From Perca fluviatilis (Eukaryota > Chordata > Actinopteri > Perciformes > Percidae): 64,000 nt of DNA. The first letter of the stretch is position 1. The number at the start of each line of letters is the position of its first letter. The notes under the pieces are model-generated. The model was not told where the DNA came from. It made no database searches and saw only the letters and a list, made by a program, of their open reading frames with translations. Of this stretch, positions 1 to 9,085 are shown one piece after another. Where the stretch lies: NCBI RefSeq assembly GCF_010015445.1, contig NC_053123.1, forward strand, positions 6,838,934 through 6,902,933. Direction: 5' to 3'. A program made the position numbers and the translations under genes.

Positions 1-105
1 ATGAAACATTCGTATCACACCAATCACAGCTGGAAACAATCGTAATTTAAATATCACGCCCCAATATATTCTCGGTTGCGAGGCCTCGTCCCTACAATTT
101 ACGAC

Positions 106-290
106 ATGGCGAGACAAAATCTGGCTAAGAAGCGTCACTTTTCAGAGGTGTAGATTGAAACCCTGATATCTCAGGTTCATTTGCACTAACGTGTGTACTA
201 TTTGGCAGCCTGAAAACTGTTATTAAAGGCTGTACAAAGAATGCGGAATGGAAAGTGTTGCCGCATTAAATTGGACTCCAGCTGAAGTTT
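106..290 (+). pseudogene. Myb/SANT-like protein of Harbinger element, N-terminal fragment
   Basis: ATG at 106 opens MARQNLAKKRHFSEV, the start of a Myb/SANT-like DNA-binding protein that accompanies Harbinger transposases. An in-frame TAG at 151-153 sits where a glutamate codon is expected, and another stop follows. Past the stops the residues (I-E-T-L-I-S-Q-V, then a K-x-A-x-W-K-like segment in a shifted frame near 238-255) still fit the domain. Family assignment is by pattern memory. No working product is expected. Confidence 0.5.
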
Positions 291-315
291 ATTTAATTTA
301 TACATCCTTGACATA

Positions 316-521
316 CAGTGAGGAAAATAAGTATTTGAACACCCTGCTATTTTGCAAGTTCTCCCACTTGGAAATCATGGAGGGGTCTGAAATTGTCATT
401 GTAGGTGCATGTCCACTGTGAGAGACATAATCAAAAAAAAAATTCCAGAAATCACAATGTATGATTTGTTTTTAATTATTTATTTGTATGATACAGCTGC
501 AAATAAGTATTTGAACACCTG
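316..521 (+). repeat. 5' terminal inverted repeat of Tc1-like A
   Basis: About 206 bp matching the reverse complement of 3671-3875. An outer motif (AAATAAGTATTTGAACACC, near 326-345) is repeated at the inner end (near 500-520), the double-site arrangement of IR/DR Tc1-like elements in which transposase binds each arm twice. Confidence 0.9.
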
Positions 522-1261
522 TCTATCAGCTAGAATTCTGACGCTCAAAGACCTGTTAGTCTGCCTTTAAAATGTCCACCTCCACTCCATTTATTATCCT
601 AAATTAGATGCACCTGTTTGAGGTCGTTAGCTGCATAAAGACACCTGTCCACTCCATACAATCAGTAAGAATCCAACTACTAACATGGCCAAGACCAAAG
701 AGCTGTCCAAAGACACTAGAGACAAAATTGTACACTTCCACAAAGCTGGAAAGGGCTACGGGGAAATTGCCAAGCAGCTTGGTGAAAAAAGGTCCACTGT
801 TGGAGCAATCATTAGAAAATGGAAGAAGCTAAACATGACCGTCAATCTCCCTCGGACTGGGGCTCCATGCAAGATCTCACCTCGTGGGGTCTCAATGATC
901 CTAAGAAAGGTGAGAAATCAGCCCAGGACTACAGGGGAGGAGCTGGTCAATGACCTGAAAAGAGCTGGGACCACAGTTTCCAAGGTTACTGTTGGTAATA
1001 CACTAAGACGTCATGGTTTGAAATCATGCATGGCACGGAAGGTTCCCTTGCTTAAACCAGCACATGTCAAGGCCCGTCTTAAAGGGGTGATAGAATGATT
1101 ATATAGGGTATTTCATTAGGTCTCCTAATGGGGTATGTAACATTAGTTGGGCTGAAAATGGCCTGGTTGATATTTTATTGGCCCTTATGCATCCCTGTGT
1201 TTTGGCCCCATTTGTAACAAGAGCTTTTCTTCCAAATATGGTATGGTCATGAATATTTAGA

Positions 1262-1395
1262 TGAGCTGCGCGCTGATTGGTTGAGCCTTAGCCCCGTACA
1301 CACACGTAGAGACGCGCGCTGATTGGTTGAGCGACTTGCCATACACACGCATTAGAGGTCGCGTGCTGATTGGTTGAGCGAATCCCCAATACACA
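1262..1395 (+). repeat. Three tandem 46-47 bp units with inverted CCAAT boxes
   Basis: The motif GCTGATTGGTTGAGC occurs three times, with GATTGG at 1275, 1321 and 1368. Each unit also has an ACACAC-type stretch. ATTGG is the reverse of CCAAT, so the array has three evenly spaced CCAAT-like boxes inside the foldback element. Whether it acts as a promoter is unknown. Confidence 0.75.
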
Positions 1396-1449
1396 CACAT
1401 TAGAAACACGACAGAATCTCATATTCCAGACACTGCAATGTTTCCTTAC

Positions 1450-1820
1450 CAAATTCACTTCTGAGACTTTTTTTATGCAACTATCAACTATATAAAGCTG
1501 AAATATGGGCCGTTTTATGAAAATGGATGGCTAATTGCAAATTTGGTAAAACTGTGTGTCGGAGTTCAGCTGCCTGTGTTGCTGCCTCGCCGCCCGGCCT
1601 GCCTTCCTCCACAGACCCCGGCCTGCTGTGAGCTCGATTGAGCTCCGGCAGCCCACAGCACCTCATACCCGCGCAAAGTCACCGTTTGGGCTAATGGACT
1701 AGCTACCAAACACCGCTGCCCTGACAGAGCTCCAGGGCCTGCATCTCCTCTCTTCCTGCTAGCTAAATGGCCCGTGTGTGAGAGCGCGGTCAGCGAGCTT
1801 GGTACACCAGCAATCTCTTA
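1450..1820 (+). repeat. Left arm of foldback palindrome
   Basis: This stretch matches the reverse complement of about 2290-2680 with scattered differences. Shared landmarks include GGCCTGCTGTGAGCTCGATT, GCTGACCGCGCT-type sequence, and CTTCTGAGACTTTTTT. It could fold into a long hairpin in single-stranded DNA or RNA. Confidence 0.85.
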
Positions 1821-1837
1821 CCACATGTTACACACAT

Positions 1838-1925
1838 GTCACGCCACTTAGCTATACAACATATACCTAAATGTTTTATAAAGCTAACAACTGTGTCCGA
1901 TTTCAAGTTAATGAATATTTGTGAG
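1838..1925 (+). repeat. Direct repeat in foldback centre, copy 1
   Basis: About 88 bp beginning GTCACGCCACTTAGCTATAC recurs at 2036-2122 with small changes. Both copies share TCCGATTTCAAGTTAATGAA. The pair lies between the palindrome arms. Confidence 0.85.
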
Positions 1926-2035
1926 CTGTAAGGGTTTCGTTAGCTGCGACTGTCCCTTCAATCCTATGTGTACAGATTGCGGCTAGTTAGCTTCATTTTT
2001 GGTCAGAGTTCGAGTATATTTACAGTTTGAATTCC

Positions 2036-2122
2036 GTCACGCCACTTATACAACATCTAACTAAATGTTTTATTAAGCTAACAACGGTGTCCGATTTCAA
2101 GTTAATGAATTTTTGTGAATTC
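2036..2122 (+). repeat. Direct repeat in foldback centre, copy 2
   Basis: Second copy of the 1838-1925 unit. Just after it, 2154-2205 holds a short hairpin: CTCATTGATAGAGCT and AGGCTCTATCAATGAG are inverse copies separated by about 17 bp. Confidence 0.85.
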
Positions 2123-2289
2123 CAGAGGAATTCTAAGAGGAGGCTAGCTAGCTCTCATTGATAGAGCTCCATCCAGCCGCAGGCTCTATCAATGAGACTC
2201 ACGGACAAGCGGCGTTTATTTCCCCAATCGTTTGTTTAAATAACTCAACACATTATAATTACACACATTAAAAGAGTAACTGGAACCTG

Positions 2290-2680
2290 TGGTAAGAGAA
2301 TGATGGCGTAACAAGCTGGCTGACCGCGCTTTCACTCACATAGACCGGGCATTTAGCTAGCAGGAAGAGGGGAATGGCAGGCCCTGGAGCTCTGTCAGAG
2401 CAGCGGCGTTTCGTAGTTCATTAGCCCAAAACGGTAACTTTACTCGGGTATGGAGTGCTGTGGGCTGCCAGTCGTGACGGAGCTCAATCGAGCTCACAGC
2501 AGGCCGGGGTCTGTGAAGGAAGACAGGCCCGGCGGCGAGGCAGCAACACAGGCAGCACCGGCCTCTGAAGTCCGACACACAGTCGGACAAAATTTGCAAT
2601 TAGACATCAATTTTCGTAAAACGGCCCATATTTGACCTCTACTGATTTCTCGCATAAAAAAGTCTCAGAAGTGAATTTAA
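2290..2680 (-). repeat. Right arm of foldback palindrome
   Basis: Inverse copy of 1450-1820. The open stretches on each arm mirror each other and do not resemble a known protein. Part of this arm is also kept in the short copy at 50421-50967, which retains the sequence from about 2467 rightward. Confidence 0.85.
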
Positions 2681-3670
2681 TGGTAAAATAGCATATGAAC
2701 AATGTATACATTTTCTGAGATCTGCACGACCTAGATTCAGAAGACTAACTGATCTCAGGTCAGTTGTGTAGCCTATGTAAATGTTGGGGCGTGACCGTTC
2801 TCTTAATACACCCACGGCTGTGACAAAGGTTCCGGATTTTGAGATGCTTACGCAAGCAACTAGCTTTGTTGAGATTTGCCCGTTTTCAGCGGCAGTTTCA
2901 AAATATGAGATTTTCATAGTAAAGGGGTGTCAATGGGATTTTGAGCTTATATGTATGTCCTATTTACCCACCGAACTGTCGTTATTCAACTATGACAGGG
3001 TAAAATCGGTTTTGCATTCTATCACCCCTTAAAGTTTGCCAATGACCATTTGGATGATCCAGAGGAGTCATGGGAGAAAGTCATGTGGTCAGATGAGACC
3101 AAAATAGAACTTTTTGGTCATAATTCCACTAACCGTGTTTGGAGGAAGAAGAATGATGAGTACCATCCCAAGAACACCATCCCTACTGTGAAGCATGGGG
3201 GTGGTAGCATCATGCTTTGGGGGTGTTTTTCTGCACATGGGACAGGGCGACTGCACTGTATTAAGGAGAGGATGACCGGGGCCATGTATTGCGAGATTTT
3301 GGGGAACAACCTCCTTCCCTCAGTTAGAGCATTGAAGATGGGTCGAGGCTGGGTCTTCCAGCATGACAATGACCCGAAGCACACAGCCAGGATAACCAAG
3401 GAGTGACTCTGTAAGAAGCATATCAAGGTTCTGGCATGGCCTAGCCAGTCTCCAGACCTTAACCCAATAGAGAATCTTTGCAGGGAGCTCAAACTCCGTG
3501 TTCCTCAGCGACAGCCCAGAAACCTGACTGATCTAGAGAAGATCTGTGTGGAGGAGTGGGCCAAAATCCCTCCTGCCGTGTGTGCAAACCTGGTGAAAAA
3601 CTACAGGAAACGTTTGACCTCTGTAATTGCAAACAAAGGCTACTGTACCAAATATTAACATTGATTTTCT

Positions 3671-3875
3671 CAGGTGTTCAAATACTTATTTGCAGCTTTA
3701 TCATACAAATAAATAGTTAAAAAATCATACATTGTGATTTCTGGATTATTTTTTTTTAGATTATGTCTCTCACAGTGGACATGCACCTACGATGACAATT
3801 TCAGACCCCTCCATGATTTCTAAGTGGGAGAACTTGCAAAATAGCAGGGTGTTCAAATACTTATTTTCCTCACTG
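3671..3875 (-). repeat. 3' terminal inverted repeat of Tc1-like A
   Basis: Inverse of 316-521, starting CAGGTGTTCAAATACTTATT and ending at the CACTG terminus before TA. Confidence 0.9.
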
Positions 3876-3940
3876 TATGTGTGCTATAGTCCTAATAGTA
3901 ATATACAGGTTTATATTGCAATCTCTTACACCTACACATA

Positions 3941-4132
3941 GGTGTACCTAGCCTGGCAACCGTGAGCTGTGAGGGAGAGCGCGTGTCCTCCGCCCCCCGT
4001 GCTGGACCACCACCTCTGTCTCCAGAGGGGCTGGAAAAACAAGCCGAAATATGTTGGTCAGTGGCAGAAATACATTTTTCACTTGTGGCCATTAACGACA
4101 CTATAAAAGAGAAACAAAAACCTGAAGAATAA
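3941..4132 (+). pseudogene. Myb-like protein of Harbinger element, C-terminal tail
   Basis: An open frame of 63 codons ends at TAA 4130-4132. It has a proline-rich stretch, then a glutamate/lysine-rich helix (EKQAEICWSVAEIHFSLVAI), the usual shape of the tail of Harbinger Myb-like proteins. An AATAAA-like signal overlaps the stop. It faces the minus-strand transposase remnant, as expected for convergent Harbinger genes. No start codon is present because the gene is split. Confidence 0.45.
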
Positions 4133-4199
4133 ATAAAGATTTTGTGCATCGTCATGTTTCCTGTATTGAGTATCATTGCCAAACATAACACTATACCTT

Positions 4200-4440
4200 T
4201 TTAAAAGCGAGGAATAATATCCGGTCTCCTTCGTATAGCCCCGAGTTGGGGCTGTGCTGGACACTGCTCTCTGGGCATAGGGTCATCTGGCTCCATCACT
4301 ACATTTATGGCACCCAGTTTTCCTGCGAAATGTTGTGCAGAATCCCACAGGCTAAAACAATGTTGCAGACTTTTTCTGGCGTGTATAGTAGGGTGCACTG
4401 TTGTACACGGAGCATAGAGGTCTTCTAAAAGAGCCAGATC
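4200..4440 (-). pseudogene. Harbinger transposase (DDE) C-terminal remnant
   Basis: On the minus strand the region around 4328-4344 reads as ACGILHNIS, matching the [AC]C-x-[VI]-LHN signature at the end of DDE_Tnp_4 (Harbinger) nucleases. An acidic, proline-containing tail follows in another frame (VVMEPDDPMP), so at least one frameshift is present. Only about 80 residues remain. The same signature occurs at 48719-48937 in a second Harbinger element. Confidence 0.5.
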
Positions 4441-4756
4441 TGCCACTGCCGATAAGTGATCAACTGATGACTTCTCCTGTTAAAGTGATTTATATGCTGC
4501 ACGGCAAGTCCACACTGACTCGAAAACTTGCGCACACGAGTTTAAAGTTGACGTGAGATTTGATCGTAGCCTCCGCTCACGTCCATATTGATAAATGCCG
4601 AGCTTTGCGTGGAAATGACCGTATGCCGGTTTTACGCTTGTTTTCTGTCGTTAGTACGTTTCGTAAATGAGGGCCAGTGTCTGCATGTTTAGGATCATTG
4701 TCCTGAGGTGTCAGTGAATTTCCTTGTGAATAATCACATTTTTAAAAGCTGCTTAA

Positions 4757-5052
4757 CACTAGCACCGCCAGACATTTTAAGGGTGCTATAACTGCCAAGC
4801 GTCATTTGCGCTGTGTCGTTAAGTGTAGTCAACAGTCAACACAACGTCTCGGGTTTCTGTAAGAAACTCCTGCAAATCAATCGTATAAGCAGGGCATGAA
4901 ACAAATGCTGAAACATTGTAATCAATTTCAGCATTTATATTTGTCTGTCCATTTGGTGCTCAATGCGTCTTTTCAGTTCAACAACAAGCATCAATTCCAT
5001 TTATTTATTTATTTTTTTCAGTTCAATGCCGTCGTCTATGGTGGTTCTAGTG
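4757..5052. mobile_element. TTAA MITE, 296 bp
   Basis: The inverted ends CACTAGCACCGCC and GGTGGTTCTAGTG are flanked by TTAA at 4753-4756 and 5053-5056. No coding sequence. The CAC start and TTAA target fit a piggyBac-type non-autonomous element. Confidence 0.82.
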
Positions 5053-5056
5053 TTAA

Positions 5057-6712
5057 CTGTGGTATTTTTTTACATGGAGCATTAACATAGTCACCATGAA
5101 GCAGGGCATTTAAAAACACAGATTTTCTCTCTCCAACACACAAACGTGTACAGGAAAAGAACCACAAATGCACCAGTGAGCATGTAGCACACAGCAATAC
5201 ATTCTCAAGGACACACACAATCACACAGTGCGAGTAGGCAATAGTCAGAGGAAGTGCTTATGCCTACAAACATACTCAGGAGGGGCTGCACAGCACTTAA
5301 GTGGTCACTTTCACACACAAAGGCCAATCACAGGAGCTTAGCTGGCCCCATCAAGCTTTTTAGCAAATGCTGCCGCGCTGAAATGGCTTGTTTTGTTAAC
5401 CCTGTGTGCTACTGACGGAAATGTAGTTCCATCACTCTCACAAGTCTGTGTTGTGGCAAATGCTTTGCTCTGAAGTCATTTGGAGGGAGACCATTCATTG
5501 TGTGTAAGATGACAAGGCCTTGTCATTTGTGAGGAGGGATTAGTCATGCTGTGTTTATTGGAAAGTGTGAATCAGCTCTCTTGACTGCTGCGTTTAAGGG
5601 ATTTTTGCTTCTGAGGTGTTTTTGTCAGAGTTGCCAAACGCTTACACTGTAAGAGAACAGCATATGCAAACTTCAGCATCAAGCAAACTCTACAAATATC
5701 ACACACAGGTCTGGGTAACTCCACTAATTTCCCGATTCAATGCCGATTCACAAGGTTTCGATTTGATTTCGTGCCGATTCGGGATATTTCAGTTGCAAAA
5801 CCAGTTTTGCTCGGATGTTAAAGAGATTCTACAATGGTACAAGGTTCCCTCTAACCTGGTGCATTATTAATAGTATCAATGTTTGCATTTGATTGATTGA
5901 ATTGACCCCAAAGCTTTACATTAAAGGTTTTAGTGAACGCAGATCCATCACAACAGTTCAGCCAGACGAGTTAGGCCAGTCCAAGCTTTCTTATTGCAGT
6001 TCCACATATAACCATTTTGAAACTATATTTTATCTCCTTTCCCCATTACTGTACATTAATATTGTATTGAATAATGTATAACTTAGATGCTGCTTATGGT
6101 TTATTAAAGCATGCTGTGGTTTCATTTATCGATACAGCATACAGTATGAATTTAAATTATATCAAATTACAAAGAGTGAAACTGACCTTTTTATTTAATT
6201 AAATATGGCATGATTCAAACAGCAGCCACCCTGCCCTCCATTACACTTAACTTGTGTTTAGCACCGGTCTGTGTTGAAAGATGTTTTAGAATCTCGGTGG
6301 GGCTACTTGGTTACATACAGGTTAGATGGGGGAAATGTGTCCTGGTGATAGTAGATGCAGTTGATCAGGTCACACATGATATTTCAATATCATCTGTACT
6401 ACTTTAAAAATATTTAAATGAAAGTGTATGCAGATTTGATTTACATTAGTTACTTTTTGTCAAAGGAAGAAGCATTTCATTGAAACATGTTATAATGCTA
6501 TCTATTGAGTGATCACAGAGAACAATGGTTCCGGTGTGACCATCCAGGCACATTGCAAGGTATGAGGAGGAGGAAGACTGCTTCCTCGGTTCTAGGTTGC
6601 TGCTCCGCTGCACAGAGCATCAATGTATGATGGATGGATGTGTTTGCATAATCCTCAATTAAACAGAGAGCTAATTTTCATTTTGTTAGATATCCCTTCT
6701 TTGACCCTGCCC

Positions 6713-6718
<6 letters not shown>
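5057..6718. other. Noncoding, no gene recognised
   Basis: AT-rich sequence. Around 5720-5800 repeated CGATT motifs (CCGATTCAATGCCGATTC) resemble the end of a decayed transposon, but no partner end was found. Nothing else is supported. Confidence 0.5.
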
Positions 6719-6752
<34 letters not shown>

Positions 6753-6771
6753 TGTGTGATGTGTGATGTGT
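6719..6771. repeat. (GT)n microsatellite
   Basis: About 16 GT units followed by GATGTGTGATGTGTGATGTG, an imperfect 8-mer extension. Confidence 0.98.
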
Positions 6772-7508
6772 CCATGCGTCCATGCTGTGCATGCACGTGT
6801 GCAAGGCCATTTTTTTTTCTGTCTGTGTGTATTGCACGCTTGCACGAGTTGCAGGGAAAGGGTAAAAAGCAATCGGCCAGGCTTCAACTGGAGATGGAAT
6901 TGCCAGTTGTATATCCTGACGCCGGACATATTTATGGCCAGAGAGGCTTTTCTTTCTGCCTGCTCATCACAGCCGCTGTCGGGGGGTGAACTGTGTGTGT
7001 GCAGGCTGCGTTTGTGCCGTGTACATGTGTTGATAATACGGGACCTTGTGCATGTGCATACTGTATGCGTAGTCACATATCATGTTATGAGTGTGCGTGT
7101 GCTTTGCAGTGTGTCCAGTGTCCTGTATATGCAATGCAGTTTGAGAGAGAAGTCACTGAGAGAGTAAACAGTTGTATCAATACAGATTTCTAATTTGCTT
7201 TATTAGCATGATCATAAGTACAGTGTGGCCCAAGCATGTTGTACAAGGTTTACACTCTAAATATACCAATGCAGGATGTTCATGGCTTGAACATTGTGAT
7301 ACACAATAAAAGGGAAGGACTTACTATGGTATTGTAGGCTTTGACAGCTGTAGGGTGGACAATTGTTTCTTTCACAAATATTTTCACTATTAGATTTTAG
7401 ATAAATAATCATCAGTAATGTGGATATAATGACTAAGTGGATAACGGCAATTAAGAGAACAACAGTCTGGTAAGTTCAGAAAATGACATACCTTTACTGT
7501 AATGCAGC
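6772..7508. other. Noncoding, nothing recognised
   Basis: TG-rich at the left (6772-7180), with open frames on both strands that are products of the repeat composition. No gene signature was seen. Confidence 0.5.
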
Positions 7509-7516
7509 CTTTAAAA

Positions 7517-9077
7517 CAGGGGTTGGCAACCTTTTTGATATGAAGTGCCTTTTTCAAAATTTCTTGTTTATTAGTGTGCCATGTCAACATTAAGTTTGAT
7601 TATGCCCTCCCATCAAAATTTATATCCAGGGAATCTGTAATTTTATTCCATAGCAACATTTGATAACATTTATTTCCTATAATCGGGACATTGTAATTAT
7701 ATCTGGAGTATGATACAAGGCTGCCGTCCTTATGAAAACATCCACATCTGAGTTGAAATCATTAACCTTACCAACATTGCACCAATCTTGTTGTTATAAT
7801 GGCAGTAAATGTCAAAGGACAATTAAGAGCAACAAACAGAAATATGAGAACTACAATAATGCTGCCATGCTTATGAAACATCCACATCTGAGTTGAAATC
7901 ATTAATCTTGTCAGCAATACACTTAATATTTGGGTTGGTCTTTGCTGCATGTGGATGGAGATAGTTTTTTATACAGTCTTAAGATGGGGATACAGGTCAA
8001 TCAAACGACCGTAAATAACAGGTCGCGCAGCTGTGAACGTTGTAATTTGGCATGCGGATGAGAGAGTGCTTCAGCATTTCAACCATGATTTTAACACATC
8101 AATAACTCTCTTGCACATATATTGCCAGCCATAGGCGCCGGTTTATGTTTTCCTCCGTGGGTGCTTCTTCAAAAAAAAGAAAATGTTTGCATTTCAGAAC
8201 CTTAGGAAATGGACAGTGGCCGACACGAACTCACATGCCTATTAACTCAATAACAAAGCCGTAAAGTAGGCTATCTTTCAACTCAGGACAACGCCACTTC
8301 TCACAAATGCAGATAGGATTGGAGATGAGAAGTTTAACTGACCACCAACTACCGCTGACCTGACGGAGCACCACGACCGGCAGCTCGCCGTGCTCTGTAC
8401 CCAGCGCACAGTAACCGATTCTGGGGTTTCAACCGCCATCAGCTTCTTTTATTATCTTTTAACAACTGTATACTACTATCCCTGTATGGATGTGATAGGA
8501 TTTCTATCTTTGTTGTCTGTCTGGCTCAGGTTAAACTCTTTGTGAAACATGAACAAACACAAACAGTGAATGCCACAGAACTTTCTTTTATTATCCAGTT
8601 TGACAGTCAGTTATAACGGGAAAAGAACATGAATAAACTACTTTAAGGTAGACTTTCTTTAGGGCTTTATTACGTGGTATCGGATCGGTGCATAAACTCC
8701 AGTACTTCCCGTTACCAGCACTTTAGGCAGTATCGGACCATCTCTATTAATAACAACAAATCTGTCCATTTTAGTCTCACTCTGATTACTTTATGCACGC
8801 ACTGTATAGTGGGGGGATGGAGGGGAGGTCACTAAAGAGGCGTTTTCATCTGAGAGACGCTGTGATTGGTGGATAGGATATGGAGCAGGGGACTGACAGC
8901 GACGTAACCAATCACACTATGACAGATGCTCCACTTAGCACCAACTACTGCAATGTTTAATTTTTAATGAATGTAGCCTACTGGCAGTCTGGCACACGTG
9001 GGTGCTCAGTATCGGCGCCATTGGTTAAGGTACCGCGTGCCCACGGTGGCACGCATGCCTAAGGTTGCCGACCCCTG
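7517..9077. mobile_element. hAT-type non-autonomous element, 1.56 kb
   Basis: The inverted ends CAGGGGTTGGCAACCTT and AAGGTTGCCGACCCCTG are flanked by an exact 8-bp duplication CTTTAAAA (7509-7516 and 9078-9085). CAGGGGT ends with 8-bp duplications are typical of hAT elements. No hAT transposase is readable inside. The interior holds a direct repeat (about 7733-7775 and 7872-7915) and an antisense copy of another repeat family (about 8470-8745). Confidence 0.93.
8470..8745 (-). repeat. Interspersed repeat X, antisense copy
   Basis: The reverse complement shares AGAGATGGTCCGATACTGCC and ACAGGGATAGTAGTATACAG with 25400-25724, and the first block also with 39213-39300. It lies inside the 7517-9077 hAT element. 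Confidence 0.6.
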
Positions 9078-9085
9078 CTTTAAAA

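Larger units (their letters stand above)
1083..3028. mobile_element. TTAA-flanked foldback element inserted in transposase
   Basis: The element begins AGGGGTGATAGAATG and ends CATTCTATCACCCC, flanked by TTAA at 1079-1082 and 3029-3032. TTAA duplication is typical of piggyBac-type transposition. At 1,946 bp it encodes no transposase I recognise. Its core is a large imperfect palindrome (about 1450-1820 against 2290-2680) around a centre with direct repeats. A shorter relative is at 50421-50967. Superfamily assignment rests only on TTAA and the terminal GGGG. Confidence 0.85.
685..3658 (+). pseudogene. Tc1-like transposase, interrupted pseudogene
   Basis: The start [10 protein letters not shown] at 685 opens a paired-like helix-turn-helix region. 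Codons to about 1082 are intact, then a 1.95-kb insertion breaks the gene. Coding resumes near 3032 and carries WSDETK (first catalytic Asp at 3092), a DNDPKH block (second Asp at 3365) and NPIENL (Glu at 3470). The Asp-Glu spacing is 34 residues, so this was DD34E. A TGA at 3404-3406 stops the frame, with recognisable sequence continuing to TAA at 3656-3658. The reading frames on the two sides of the insertion also differ by one base. Not functional. Confidence 0.92.
316..3875 (+). mobile_element. Tc1-like transposon A, DD34E type, interrupted
   Basis: The element starts CAGTGAGGAAAATAAG and ends with its inverse, flanked by TA at 314-315 and 3876-3877, the Tc1/mariner target duplication. 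Without its 1,950-bp insertion (element plus TTAA) it is about 1.61 kb, normal for fish Tc1-like elements. The terminal inverted repeats are long (about 205 bp) and their inner ends repeat the outer motif. It lies inside a Harbinger element, so it is the younger of the two. Confidence 0.93.
1..4675. mobile_element. PIF-Harbinger element, interrupted, left end outside window
   Basis: Two flanks of a Tc1-like insertion (316-3875) fit one Harbinger element. The left flank carries the start of a Myb/SANT-like protein (from 106). The right flank carries that protein's possible tail (+, ending 4132) facing a transposase C-terminus on the minus strand (about 4200-4440). Harbinger elements usually encode exactly these two proteins. 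The right end is probably near 4675, where 'cgtaaatgagggcc' gives a GGCCCTCATTTACG-type terminus. The left terminus is not in the window. Both genes carry stops, so the element is dead. Confidence 0.65.

Noticed and set aside
1484..1666. Mirrored open frames at 1484-1666 (-) and 2450-2635 (+)
   Set aside because: They are inverse copies of the same palindrome arm; no protein family is recognised.
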